Of a stretch of 64,000 nt of DNA, positions 22,273-33,250 are shown piece by piece (position 1 is the first letter of the stretch; every line of letters begins with the position of its first letter). The stretch comes from Saccopteryx bilineata (taxonomy: Eukaryota; Chordata; Mammalia; Chiroptera; Emballonuridae), in assembly GCF_036850765.1 (NCBI RefSeq), contig NC_089495.1, positions 200,757,847-200,821,846 on the forward strand. Direction: 5' to 3'. The position numbers and the translations under genes were made by a program. Under the pieces are notes generated by a model that did no database searches, was not told where the DNA came from, and worked only from the letters and a program-made list of their open reading frames with translations.

Positions 22273-22474
22273 AAATTAATAGATGAATAGATTGTTGAAA
22301 TAAATAAATATGATATGTATGTATTACATGGAAAGAAATAGAAAAGAGGTCTTTTTTCCTAGAAAAGAGGTCTTTTTTAAAAAGCAATTCTGATAAGTAG
22401 ATAGATGTGAACAGTGGTTGCCTCTGGGTACTTTGAGTACCTGGCAAGTTTCTAAGATGTCCAAGCATTGGGTT

Positions 22475-22675
22475 TTTGTATTTAATTGATTGATTTTTAA
22501 GAGAGAAAAGGCGAGAAGAAAAGAGAGAGGGAGGGAAGGAGGGAGAGAGAGAGAGAAACATCGATTTGTTGTTCCACTTATTGATTCTTGTCTGTGCCCT
22601 GACCAGGGATCGAACCTGCAACCTTGGCATATTGGACGATGCTCTAACCAACTGAGATACCCAGACAAGGCATAT
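22475..22675 (-). mobile_element. Bat tRNA-derived SINE, minus strand
   Basis: A reverse-complement tRNA head ends it ('gatgctctaaccaactgagatacccagacaagg') with B-box complement GGGATCGAACC. A GA-rich body precedes. Flanking TTTTTGTA copies (about 22,471 and 22,678) may be the target duplication. Confidence 0.85.
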
Positions 22676-22707
22676 TGTTTTTGTAATTAAAAAAAAAAAA
22701 AAGTCAA

Positions 22708-22928
22708 GCCTGGCCTGTGGTGGCTCAGTGGAAAGAGCATCAACCTGGAAGGCTGAGGTTTGCCATTGGAAACCCTGGGCTTGTTCGGTCAAGGCACATA
22801 CAGCAAGCAAGCAATGAACAACTAAAGTGAAGAAACTATGAGTTGATACTTCTCACTCCCCTCCACCACCATCTCTCCCCTCTTTCTGTAAAATCAATAA
22901 ATAAAATCCTTAATTAAAGAAAAAAAGT
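22708..22928 (+). mobile_element. Bat tRNA-derived SINE
   Basis: Starts 'gcctggcctgtggtggctcagtggaaagagc', shares 'aaggcacata', 'aatgaacaactaa' and the CT-rich/A-rich tail with the other bat SINEs. Its B box region is degraded. Confidence 0.8.
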
Positions 22929-22931
22929 TTG

Positions 22932-23305
22932 GCCCCAGCTGGTTGGCTCAGCAGTAGAGGGTCAGCCTGGGGTGTGAAAGTCCCAGGTTCGATTCCCAGT
23001 CAGGGCACATAGGAGAAGCGCCTATCTGCTTCTCCACCTTTTCCCCTCTCCTTCTTCTCTCTCTCTTTCCCTTCCCCTCCCTCAGCCAGGGCTCCATTGG
23101 AGCAAAGTTGGCCTGAGTGCTGAGGATGGCTCCATGGCCTCCACCTCAGGCTCTAGAATGGCTCCAGCTGCAATGGAGCAACGCCCCAGATAGGCAGAGC
23201 ATCACCCCCCCCCTGGTGGGCATGCCGGGTGGATCCCGGTTGGGGGCATGCCAAAGTCTGTCTCTCTGCCTCCTCCTTTCTCACTTAAAAAAGAGAAAAA
23301 GGTCA
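22932..23305 (+). mobile_element. Bat SINE with tRNA head and long body
   Basis: Head 'cagctggttggctcagcagtagagg', B box GGTTCGATTCC, then a 'gctccattggagcaaagttggcc' body and 'ggtggatcccggttgggggcatgc' end. The same architecture recurs at 29,892, 36,409, 44,616 and 50,906. This copy is more diverged than those. Confidence 0.85.
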
Positions 23306-23439
23306 AAGACCCAGGTTCTTAACAGGTGACATATGAAAGAGGTAAGTTTTGGGCCCAGAGCTTAGAACACATTGCCCAGGTGAAATCCTAGACAGATTTG
23401 GATTTAAAGGACTTGACATCTGGGGGGGGGGGGGGAGCA

Positions 23440-24540
23440 GGCAGAGCGGGCACGGATCTCATCTTTCCCTGGTCCCTGTGAGGCCAGCAACATCCATGGG
23501 ATTTTAGGAGACAACAGTGAGTCCCGTGTATGTGGGGCACACAGGGTTGGGCGCATGGATGCCGCAGGAGGGACAGCAGTGACAGATCGGGCTGGCCAGC
23601 TCACACAGGGCTTGTGAGTCCTGCCAAGGAGTTTCCTGAGGGTCACGAGGAACCAGCGCGCAGCTTCAGCAAGGAGATGGGTGTGATCACTTTCTCCTTC
23701 AGGCACGCTGCTTTTCTTTGCCAGTTAAAGTGCAATTCAGACCAGCTCGGTCAGAAAGAGAACTTGATCAGCCTCCATACCCAAACCACAGGCCAGGCTA
23801 GTTGGTCCCCCAACTAGTTGGTCGGGCTGCAGGGGCCCGACCCTCAGACCCATGCTCTCCCATCTCTCTGCCTCCACTGCCTGCTGTGCGCAGGCCTGAC
23901 TCAGGCCTGTGACGGGTGACCGAGGTGGAAGTGCGGAGTTGGGTTAGAAGCCTCCCTCAAGTCAGAGCGACTTGCTACTCGCTATTTTGTCTAGTTTCTC
24001 TGCCCTCGGCATCTGTCTTCATCTGTGAAACAGGGAGAGTAACAGTGCCAGCCCTAGACGGTTGTAAATGCTTGGCCCAGGGCCTGACAAGTAGTAAGTG
24101 CTCTGGAAATGCTAGTTACAAGCGATCTCTGCCCCCAAGTCCCGGCCCCAAGTCCGGCCCGATGACCCCTGTCCAATCAGCGATGGCCGTGAAGGTGGGT
24201 TATGCCCTGAGGCAAATTCCATTCAGAACAAGTGGGTGGAGGTGCAGAGTGATTCCCCAGGGAGGTTGGCACTGGTTTCGGTAAAGAAAGCAATGGATGG
24301 ATCGTGTCACGTTATGATTCCCTACGACTGCCTGCAGAAAAAGGATTTGAAGGGGGCCCCAGGAGCCCGGAGGTAGGGAAAAACCTAAGAGGCCACCGCA
24401 GTTGTCCAGGTGAGAAGGGACACAAGGCTCAGATAGACGACAGTGTGGACACAGAGAGGGGACGGATTGAAAAGAAGTTCTGCAGGTAGACGGAGGGGGC
24501 GTGAGAGATGAGGGAGACGAAAGGTGAAGATGGCCCCCCA
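23440..24540 (-). mobile_element. L2-like LINE unit 4, antisense (partial)
   Basis: 'ccagctcacacagggcttgtgagtcctgcc' and 'aaggagatgggtgtgatcac' match reverse-complement L2 ('agggccttgtaggccatgg ... gagtgacatgatctgac'). Further on, 'ggccaccgcagttgtccaggtgagaag' matches 'ggctgttgcagtagtccaggtgagag'. A MIR-like piece (23,985-24,110) lies between these two blocks. Confidence 0.6.
23985..24110 (+). mobile_element. MIR SINE fragment
   Basis: 'tcttcatctgtgaaacagggagagtaacag' is close to the MIR 'tcctcatctgtaaaatggggataataatag', followed by 'ggcctgacaagtagtaagtgctc', close to the MIR 3' end. Confidence 0.65.
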
Positions 24541-25489
24541 GTCAGTCACTAGCCCAGACACTGCCACCAAGAGACCCGTCAAAATACAGCTTCTTTGTTT
24601 CTCCATGACTCGGGTCCGCGCGTACCCCGGCCCACACCGCTTTCTGTTCAGTAGCACAAACTTAATCTGTCAGTTCGAGGTGAAGGCAGCCACATCTGGA
24701 CTTTTCCAACGTCTGTCTTAAGTAGATTCTTGGTCCACATCCAGCCTCTCTGCTTCCCACAGCTCCTTCCTCTCTCCCTGAGGGTGGTCTGTGTTCCGGG
24801 CGCCCCCTAGTCTGCCCTGGCACCAGGGCGTCTATGTGACGATCCGCTGAGCAGAGACACACCCCAGCTGGATCCTTGTCCTGACCAGGAAGTGCTCCCA
24901 ACTCCACCAGCTACACTCCCCCACTGCCCTACCCCCTCACCATCAGCACCTTGATGTGGGTACACACAGGACCCTGCAGGACACCCACAGGCTCATTCGT
25001 CAGACACACCCTCCCAGGAGGGCTCTCAGCCTCTCCAGCCCAAGCTGGAAGGTTTGGGGATCCCAGGGAACTCTGTGAGATGCCAGGCAATACCCCCTTC
25101 CATTCCAGGACCCCCCAGATTTCTTTGGGGAGATCTAGTATCTACTACTAGTTGTGTCTCCATAGGCCTCTCCTCCTCCCACTAGGTGGTCAAACTTTTA
25201 TCTGCCTATCAGGCAGAAAGACAGTATCTGCACCCTCCCCTTTTGACAGCTCATGGCATCCATTTCAAGGTCTGAGTTCTGCGGGTCCCTTTCTCTTTGC
25301 AAAAGGCCAGTAACCACCACCAGACGCCCCGTCTCTGCTGTAGGTTTCCAGAGACGGTTTGAGACCAATTGGCTGTCTTCCTCATCACGTTCGCGCAGTA
25401 ACAATCAATGCCAACCTGTCCCCCAAAGCTGTGACTGGCATCAGGAGAGATGACCATGGTAGTCACCAGCAATCACCCCCACCGACCCC
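24541..25489. other. Unclassified, no gene seen
   Basis: Several 60-90 codon frames occur but none has a recognisable motif. Repeat identity unknown. Confidence 0.4.
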
Positions 25490-26010
25490 CCCCCTTTATA
25501 TGCATACTACTCCTCACATCAAGAAGTGGAGTTTACTTGCCTTCCAGGGAATCTGGGCTGACCTTCGTGACTTTCTTGGCCAGTAGAATGTCGCAGAAGG
25601 GACACGTGGGACGTGTGAGACCAGGCCATCCGCAGCTGTGTCACTTCTGCACAGGCCTCTTGGAACACTTGGGCTCGGGACTCGCTCCCTCTTGCAACCC
25701 CGCTGCCGCTGCCGGCATGAGCAGCCCACTGCGCAGGGAATCCACCTGCAGGCACTCTTGTCAACAGCCCCCGCCCCAGCTCCCAGCTGACTGGCAGCTA
25801 TGCAAATGAGCCTCCTGGGGCAAGAAGCCCCAGGAACCCTGGCCCGCTCAAGCCCAGCTGCCCTCTGACTGTAGTTGTTGGAGAGATTTTAAACAAGAAC
25901 CACCCAGCTGAGCCTTGTCAACCCCCAGAACCATGAAAGAAATGGTGTTTTTAAGTCATTAAAGTTTGGGGTCATTTGTTATGAAACACAGTGACAGGTA
26001 AGGAAGTATG
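25490..26010 (+). mobile_element. MLT1-like LTR (ERVL-MaLR)
   Basis: In order: 'ctgaccttcgtgactttcttggccagtagaatg', 'cttggaacacttgggctcggg', 'aaccacccagctgagccttgtcaacccccag' and 'agtcattaaagtttggggtcatttgttatg'. These match the usual MLT1 LTR series. No coding part is present. Confidence 0.6.
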
Positions 26011-26050
26011 TGTGTGGTGGGGGATGGGAGGGAATACACTAACTAATCTA

Positions 26051-26673
26051 CAGTGTGTCCGTAAAGTCATGGTGCACTTTTGACCGGTCACAGGAAAGCA
26101 ACAAAAGACGATAGAAATGTGAAATCTGCACCAAATAAAAGGGAAACTCTCCCAGTTTCGTACCTATTCAGTGCAGTTTGATGTGGGCTCATGCACAGAT
26201 TTTTTAGGGCTCCTTAGGTAGCTATCCCGTATAGCCTCTACAGACTCGTCACTGACTGATGGCCTACCAGAACGGGGTTTCTCCACCAAACTGCCGGTTT
26301 CCTTCAACTGCTTATCCCACCGAGTAATGTGATTCCTATATGGTTATAGGAATCACTTATCGCTGTGGTTATCGCTTCGTTATAAACTCGCCAATATTCA
26401 CGTTGCACTTTGGTCACGGATTCGAATTTAGCAATCCACAGAACACACTGAACTTTCCTCTGTACCGTCCACATCTCGACTGGCACAGCCGTGGGCTGCT
26501 CCGCTGTATACACGGTGTTACGTCATCATCTGTGCATGCGCACATGCTGCCACATCATCCTACAGAAACTGGGAGGGTTTTCCTTTTATTTGGTGCAGAT
26601 TTCACATTTCTATCATCTTTTGTTGCTTTCCTGTGACCGGTCAAAAGTGCACCATGACTTTACGGACACACTG
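26051..26673 (-). mobile_element. Tc1/mariner-type element with truncated transposase
   Basis: The target site is TA on both sides (26,049-26,050 and 26,674-26,675). Terminal inverted repeats begin CAGTGTGTCCGTAAAGTCAT and stay nearly identical for about 110 bp. On the minus strand two frames give an N-terminal helix-turn-helix of the type seen in mariner-like transposases: QRKVQCVLWIAKFESVTKVQ (about residues 18-37 of the 69-codon frame) and, after a frame change, ITRWDKQLKETGSLVEKP. The catalytic domain is missing, so it is a deletion derivative. A perfect 12-bp hairpin lies at the frame change. Confidence 0.85.
26329..26356. repeat. Perfect 12-bp inverted repeat, 4-bp loop
   Basis: GTGATTCCTATA, loop TGGT, TATAGGAATCAC. 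It lies in the middle of the mariner-type element and coincides with the break between the two transposase frames. Confidence 0.9.
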
Positions 26674-27624
26674 TATTTCATATGGTCCTAGTACCTGACA
26701 CTGAAGCGGACCGTATAGTAGGTTACCTAAGTGCCATGATGGAACATAGATATGCACAGAACCTTCCAGAGGAAGTGAGCACTGGTCTGACTTCTCTACG
26801 ACGGCTAGGAATGAAGTGGAGGGACAGGAGGGACGTTCCAAACGAAGGGAGCTGCACAAGCAAAGCCCAGGAAGCGAGGAGCAGCGGGAGCAGGCTGGAG
26901 GACATCGGGTGTTCCCGGAACATGAGAGGAGGGAGTGGGAGGAAAGTCACTGCAGAAGGGGACAGAGATCACACCCTGCAGGGCCCTGGGGGTCCCCTCC
27001 CCCCACCCACCCACCCCCCTTCAAGGAGTTTGGGCACCATTCCACAGTCGGTGTGGTCACTACTGAACATTGCTACGCCAGTGACACTTCGTTTGTGGTC
27101 TGGGGAAATCGCCGTGGTGGGCAGGGTGATGGCTAGATCCGGAAGGTGACAGTCCTTAGGGAGACTATAATAAAGATACTGAGGTCACAGTTCAGGTACG
27201 ACAGGATTAGGCCTGACTTGGAGCAAGGAAGGGGGGATGGACAGAAGCCAGAAATCTTTGGAAAGTCGAGTCGGGACTGTTGGATGACCGTCGGCTGTTG
27301 GGGTGGCAGCGGGGAGAGAGCCGAGGGTGAGCCTCACGTGTCTGGGGTGGGGGGCAGGGGAGATGCTTGGGAGGGGAGCACAGCATGGGGCCAGTTTGAA
27401 GGGGGTAACAACAGACCTCATCTCAGACGGAGGGGCCAGGGGGCACAGCCCGGTGGAGCCCCAGCAGGCAGCTGGACCCCACAGCCTGAGGCTGGAGGGG
27501 CCCACCCAGGGGTGGAAGGGAACGGGAGCCCCAGGGAGAGAGCGTAGGGAAGGGGTGGGGGAGGGCCCAGGGCAGAATCCTGAATTACAGCGACATTCGA
27601 GGAGCTGACTGAGGTGGGTGACAA

Positions 27625-27626
<2 letters not shown>

Positions 27627-27667
<41 letters not shown>
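27627..27667 (+). repeat. (GA)n microsatellite
   Basis: About 20 uninterrupted GA dinucleotides, inside L2-like unit 5. It is absent at the corresponding place in unit 2. Confidence 0.95.
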
Positions 27668-27669
<2 letters not shown>

Positions 27670-27703
27670 GCCTGAGAAATGAGACAAACAACTTGGAGAG
27701 TGG

Positions 27704-27717
27704 GTTGCCATGGCAAC
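27704..27717. promoter_or_regulatory. X-box (RFX-type), perfect palindrome
   Basis: GTTGCCATGGCAAC is a fully self-complementary X-box. It is at the same place in unit 5 as GTTGCCATGGTAAC is in unit 2, followed by CAAGGTAGGGAAGAGTTTC. Confidence 0.6.
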
Positions 27718-28299
27718 CAAGGTAGGGAAGAGTTTCAAGGAGAAAGTAATCAACGCTGCTATATGGCCCGAATCTCAGGAAAATACAAAGCGAAGCCCTT
27801 TGTACTTAGCAATTAGGACGCTATTGTGAACCTTGGCAGGAGCTGTTGGTGCCGGGGGAGGGGGGAGTAGAAGCTAGCTTACAGGGGCAGCAGAGTGAGT
27901 GGGGGTGGGAGGTGAAGACCCCCTCCTTAGAAGAGACTGAGTGACCGGGGGGAGGGGGAGGGCGGCAGGGAGAAAACTGTGGGTGACCAAGGGAGGAATT
28001 TTGAAAACAGGAGACCCCGGAATTTTCTCCTCTAGAAAGAGGGCACCGTCGGAGAGGGAGAGGATGCAGAGAGAAACCGTCAGGGAGCCGGGATCCATCT
28101 TCTGTGCCCAGCTGAAAAGAGACCCGTGGGCATGGTGGGCGATGTCTCGAGGGAGGAGGGCAAGACACAGGAGAGCTTCCCCTGCGATGCTCTTCCCCTT
28201 CCTGAAGACCCGGTGGGGCAGGCTGTCGACACTGTCAAATCCTGCCGGGTGGCTGAGACTGATAAGGAGAAAGGTACATTGAACTGAGTAGCTAGAAAG

Positions 28300-28770
28300 T
28301 CATAATGATGCCTGTTCAGATACTCTGCACTGGCCCCTTCCAAGGCCCAGCTCCCATCTGGTCTGCACCCCGGAAGGCTGACTTAACAACAGCCGGCCCC
28401 TCGCCCTCTGGTTGGAGTAGAGCGTGGCCAGCGGAGGAATCAGCAGGAGAGGGGGGCTCCCTGGCTGTCTTCCTGTGGTCTGCGGGTTAGCACTGCGTTC
28501 CTTTACAACGGCCACAGGTGGGGTCCCGTTCTTAAAGTCACAGCTTTCTTCCCAGGTTCGGAAAACCCACACCCTCTTCTCATCTCTTCAGTCCTAGAAG
28601 CGGCGATGGCTTCCTACTGTGGCTCCTCTCTGGTCCTTGACTGTTTCTGGAAGCCCTACCTTAGCCTAGCCCTGCCACACTTGAAGAATAGTTCTTTCAT
28701 TAAGTTGGTTTCAGCTCAATTCTTCCGAGTACACCACCCTCTTTCCTACCAGGACCCTGACTGAGGCCGT
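28300..28770. other. Unclassified, no gene seen
   Basis: Between two L2-like units. 28,595-28,680 ('ggtccttgactgtttctggaag') might be a worn sense L2 piece, but I cannot support that. Confidence 0.35.
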
Positions 28771-29079
28771 GAACTTGACCGATGAGGAGCAAGGAACATA
28801 CACAATGCTGAGGAAAGACAGACCTGGTCCCTGCCCGCTCCAGTGAGACAGCCAGATATTAATCAAATGAATAAAGAAATCCATGATTCTAAGCTCTGGT
28901 AGGTGCCCGGGGGGAAATCTTCCTAGATCAGAGAAGTAACGTCTGATCAGAGGAGCAGGAGTTAACTAGGAGTGAGAACATTGCACACGAGGAAGCTGCA
29001 CGTGCGAAGCCCCGTGGGGGAGGGGTGGTGCATTCTGGGAGCCAAAAGGCCATCGTGGCTGCAGCACTTGTTGGTAAGA

Positions 29080-29640
29080 ATGACCTTGCCCCAAGTGACA
29101 GAGAATTCAACTCGGAAACATTTAAACAATAAGGAGTTTAGTATCACAGGCAATGAGAAGTCCTAAGGGAGGCGGCCATAGGGTCATCCAGGACCCAGCC
29201 TCCCTCTTTCGGGTCTCCCATCCTCAGCATAGAGACTCCTGTCCCCGTGGTCACAAGAGGGCTACAGCCACCCCAGGCATTGACTCCACGATACAATGAT
29301 GGATCCAGAGATGGATAAAAGAAAGTGGCTCTTCCTTACACTTCTTTTCAAGGACTGAGAAACCTTTCATGAAAGATCCCACCACCACCTCTCATTGGTC
29401 AGACTTGCACCAAATGCCCGCTCAGACAACCAATCGCTGGCAAGAGAAGTGGGCCTGAGCACCGTGACTCACAGAGATTAATCTGTGTCACGTGGAGAGT
29501 AGCTTTGGTTAGCAAGAACCACGGTTAGCAAGGCTTGTTGGCAGGAATCATGGTAGGTGTGGGGCACGATGAGGCTGCATTAATCAAAGTTGAGCTTTCT
29601 CTAAGAGCCACTGCATGGGTTTAAGGAGGAGGTGGCCATG
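29080..29640. other. Unidentified block inside L2-like unit 6
   Basis: It interrupts colinear L2 sequence. It contains 'cctctcattggtcagacttgcacc' and 'accaatcgctggcaagagaagtggg', wording familiar from an old interspersed repeat that I cannot name. No target duplication was found by eye. Confidence 0.4.
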
Positions 29641-29891
29641 AAAAAGAATCATATTCAGAGAAAAAAACCACTCTGGCTGCTCTGTAGGGGTTGGGTCGCT
29701 GGTGGGAAGAATGGATTGAAGGAGACCAATTAGCAGATAACCACAGCGGACCAATCAGCAGATGATGGCTAGACTAAGGTATTGGCAATGGTGATGGAGG
29801 AGACAGTTAGGAGGCGGGTCAACCAGCCTCACAACGGATGTGGCAGGTGAAGTGGCAGGAGGTGCAAGGGTCTCTCACCATAGCAGTACCA

Positions 29892-30301
29892 GCCCTGGCC
29901 GGTTGGCTCAGTGGTAGAGCATCGGCCTGGCGTGCGGGGGACCCGGGTTCGATTCCTGGCCAGGGCACATAGGAGAGGCGCCCATTTGCTTCTCCACCCC
30001 CACCCCCTCCTTCCTCTCTGTCTCTCTCTTCCCCTCCCACAGCCAAGGCTCCATTGGAGCAAAGATGGCCCGGGCGCTGGGGATGGCTCCTTGGCCTCTG
30101 CCCCAGGCGCTAGAGTGGCTCTGGTCACAGCAGAGCGACGCCCCGGAGGGGCAGAGCATCGCCCCCTGGTGGGCAGAGCTTCGCCCCTGGTGGGCGTGCC
30201 AGGTGGATCCCGGTCGGGCGCATGCGGAAGTCCGTCTGACTGTCTCTCCCCATTTCCAGCTTCAGAAAAATACAAAAACAAACAAACAAACAAACAAAAA
30301 A
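29892..30301 (+). mobile_element. Bat SINE with tRNA head and long body
   Basis: Head GCCCTGGCCGGTTGGCTCAG, B box GGTTCGATTCC, body with 'gctccattggagcaaagatggcc', 'ggcgctagagtggctctgg', two 'cccctggtgggc' repeats and 'ggtggatcccggtcgggcgc', then a CAAA-rich tail. The target duplication CATAGCAGTACCA is perfect (29,879-29,891 and 30,302-30,314). Both strands give open frames longer than 100 codons through this SINE; they are artefacts. Confidence 0.95.
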
Positions 30302-31090
30302 CATAGCAGTACCATCCTTCCCCCCAAATAGAAAACACCAGGTGAGGACACATGTTGAAAAGAAAGGTGAGGAGTCTAAATACAACGAGATCATTGAATG
30401 AGTAGAGGCAAGCAGAACAGAACTTCCACTCGAGTCATGTTGTTGAGATATCTGAGATGTTGGTGGACGAGTGACCATCAGGTTCTGGAGCTCAGAGAAG
30501 AGCTCTGGGCGGCGAATGGGCGAGTGGCCATTAGAGAAAGAAGAGTGTGTTGGTCTGGAGCTCAAAGGCAGCTTGGACTGGACTCTCAGTGTGGGGACTC
30601 AGGCCACAGAGGTAGGCAAAGTTTCAGGGAAAAGGTGCACAGTGAAGGAGAAGGCCCAAGACCGATGGGCACGGGAAGGGGAGTCTGGGAAAGAGGGGAC
30701 AAGGACAGGGGCTCCCAGACGTCCATGAAAGAGCCTTTCCAGAAGTCAGAGTGGTCCCTCGTGGGTGAGATGCACAGAAGTCAGGCAGGTAAGGGCATCT
30801 CCTGCGTCTGATCTTTGGGGACCTTTGCCACAGCAACTGTGGGGAACAAGGCTGAAGCCCACCTGGGGGGCATGACTAGGGGTCTGGCTGAGAAAGCAGG
30901 AAGGAAAAGGGGATTTGGGGGGAACACTGGGGTCCCGGAAGGTGCTGTTTCTTACACGCTGGCATTCGAAGGGAGGAGGCCTACTCGAGCCTGAGTTTGA
31001 AAGTTTGAAGAGCAAGAACAAGTAATCAAGGGGGCCCCGGAGTGGTGAGATTAAGTGTGGAGATGAAAGGATTAGCTGTGTTGGTGGAAA

Positions 31091-31345
31091 GGAACAAAAT
31101 TGATTTCCGTACTTTTTATCAAGTCACCTGATCCCCATGTTCTTCTCGGGGCTTTTCCCCTGCCCTCTGGGTCCTCACTACAGCTCTAATTAGCAGTAGT
31201 TTTATCCTGCCTGTGTCAGGGGCCATGCCTTATTCATTCTTTGTACCTTTGGCACCTAGCAACAGGCAGCGAGCTAGTTGGAGGCAGAATAATTACTTTT
31301 GTTTGAAATCGAATGTCTGAAATGGAGGTTCAGAAAATGTCCTTT
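31091..31345 (+). repeat. Cap module 3
   Basis: GGAACAAAATTGATTTCCGT, CACCTGATCCCCATGTTCTT, CTCACTACAGCTCTAATTAG and 'ggccatgccttattcattc' are shared almost base for base with cap module 1. ATGTCTGAAATG (31,313-31,324) is shared with modules 4 and 5. It follows antisense L2-like unit 6 directly. Confidence 0.65.
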
Positions 31346-32040
31346 TAACCAAAAAACACAATATGGGAACTCTGAGACTGCAGGCAAGAGAAGTTGTGAG
31401 GGCAGGTGGGGGTGGACAGGTTGTGGGTTCGGTTGGAAATGTCACCAGGCAGTCCCATGGCTGGAAGATCCCCGAGGGCCCCTTCCTCAGACACCGTTCC
31501 TCCCCTGTCCGCTCCAGTCTGCCTGCACCCCGCACACACTGGTGGAGAGGAGGACAGCGCAGTGTTGATGATATTCTCTACCTCGTCTGGTTATTGAAAC
31601 CCCATTTTACCGAAAGGGAAACTGAAGTGCCCAGGGATATAGCGGACGGCTGGCAGGGGCAGCAGTCAAACCCAGATCTCCTGACCCGACGTCCAGATTT
31701 CCAGGCCCTGCCACCCACCTGCCCGCCCGCCCGCCCCCGCCCTCCGTGGAGCACAACGATGTAATTTGACTTCTCGCGAGAAGTGCCGCAGGGACGAGGG
31801 GAACCCGGGAGGCAGATGTTTGGGCCACCGATCTGACATGAAGGAGAGATTTCAAGGCTTCTCATCCTAACAGATATTGGCTTTTAATATAAAACAAAAT
31901 AACTTCTTTTTTTATTTTTATTTTTTGGCAAACTAAAGAAAGACGTCCCCAGTAGAGTAGAATAAGAAGCCCAGACGAAGGTCTCCAGATTATCTACCAC
32001 GGTGGCTGTCACAAATTAGCGGGTCAAGGAAAGAATTGTC
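31346..32040. other. Minus-strand MIR piece and unclassified sequence
   Basis: 31,600-31,690 ('ccccattttaccgaaagggaaactgaag', 'gcagtcaaacccagatctcctgac') matches the reverse complement of MIR. The remainder was not recognised. GCCCGCCCGCCCGCC at about 31,721 is a short GC-rich run. Confidence 0.5.
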
Positions 32041-33250
32041 GCTAAGTGGGGCTGGAAAATGATTTTTATCTATCTGGGAAGCAAAAAAAAAGCAATTTTT
32101 ACCTCCATTTATACTAACCACCCAAGTCAATGCCAGGTGATTTAAAGAGTTCAGTGCAAAAGAAACTGAACCAAACCAAACAGCAGACTACTCACTAGAA
32201 GAAAGAAAAAAAAAAAAAAATGGAAATGATTCATTATCCAAACTGAGATGGAGAGAGGCCATTGCAGGCTTCAAAGCAATAGAGAGTTATAACGGTAAAC
32301 ACACACATAATTGACTGTGGGAAATGGCAAGCCTCTCTCTGCATGAGAGGGCCTCATAAATGCAGCATCCTCGGAGGCAGTGCGGATTTTCATAATGAAA
32401 TGTTGGGGCAATAAAAGGAGGTAAGAGTCCATTTATAAAAGATGGAGTTCAAAAGGCAAATTTTGTTGCAAATGTTGAACTTGTGGTAATAGACCCGATG
32501 CAAATGAGGATGGAGAGATACCACTTTGGGCCCATCGACAGAGTGCTTCAGAGGGAGAGGCTGGCAGAGCGGGCTCCGTCCTGGGGGCACGGGCCTCTCC
32601 CGCACAGCTGGCAGGGCCGTCAAGTGGCACAAACCTTTCTAGAAGGCAATTTGGGTAAGAGGCGTGCGGAGTGTCGAAAAGGTTCACACTGTTTGACTCA
32701 GAAATTCTATTCACAGGCAGCTTACTGGAAGAAAATGATCTAAAACCTGCCCAAAGATTGGCACAGAAAGCTCTGTGCTGCGGCTTTATTTATAATAGCT
32801 AAAAAGAAAGAAAGAAAAAAAAAAAACAACACCCGGGAAGCTCTCAACTACAGAAGAATGGTTAACCAAATTATGTTTCCTTCATTAAATGGATTATTAG
32901 GCCACCATTAAACATAATAATTACAAGGAATGTTGACTAACACGGGGGAAGTGTTTAGCATATAATCAGTGTAAAAGGATGGTGTACAATTATACATATA
33001 ATAAAAAGCGTTTATTGTAAACAAACGCATTTAGGAAAAAAGACTGAGCAGGAGTGTGCTTTCTCAGATGCGTTTTCACAGAGCATGACGGTGGTGCTGG
33101 GATTCTGGTCAAGGCGTTTCTGTTCTCCACGTTTTCTGCAATGTTCAAGTAGCGCTGTTTTTATGATAATGGATTTCAAAAATACAGGGAAGAACAAGAA
33201 TAAAATATGCGCTCGGGTGTGACTTTTATAATGCAAAAAAACAAGGGAAG
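32040..33250 (+). mobile_element. Old L1 3' end, sense
   Basis: Ordered L1M-type 3' wording: 'gatggagttcaaaaggcaaa', 'gatggagagataccactttggg', 'ggcacaaacctttctagaaggcaatttggg', 'ctcagaaattctattcac', 'tttatttataatagctaaaaag', 'gaatggttaaccaaattatg' and 'ggattattaggccaccattaaac'. The frames are fully decayed. Confidence 0.7.

Larger units (their letters stand above)
26680..28300 (-). mobile_element. L2-like LINE unit 5, antisense
   Basis: Wording such as 'aagcaaagcccaggaagcgagg', 'gtgttcccggaacatgag', 'cgacattcgaggagctgac' and 'gtttcaaggagaaagtaatcaacgctgc' parallels units 1, 2 and 7. A (GA)n run lies at 27,627-27,667. The region 27,548-27,800 is closely related to 7,375-7,630 of unit 2 ('gggcccagggcagaatc', 'gagacaaacaacttggagagtggg'). 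Confidence 0.6.
28770..31090 (-). mobile_element. L2-like LINE unit 6, antisense, split
   Basis: Four pieces keep L2 order on the plus strand: 28,770-29,080 ('tggtccctgcccgctccagtgag', 'cacgaggaagctgcacgtgcgaag'); 29,640-29,890 ('ccactctggctgctctgtagggg', 'gagaccaattagcag'); 30,315-30,600 ('caggttctggagctcagagaagagctctgg'); and 30,690-31,090 ('tccagaagtcagagtgg', 'ggggacctttgccacagcaac'). An unidentified 29,080-29,640 block and a SINE at 29,892-30,301 interrupt it. The last piece is very similar to 5,895-6,240 of unit 1. Confidence 0.65.

Noticed and set aside
18190..26010. Endogenous retrovirus coding genes next to the MLT1-like LTRs
   Set aside because: I saw no gag, pol or env-like frame near any LTR piece. 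Only worn LTR sequence is supported.
29892..29965. tRNA genes (A and B boxes) at SINE heads
   Set aside because: Each is followed by a SINE body and A-rich tail with target duplications. They are tRNA-derived SINEs, not tRNA genes.
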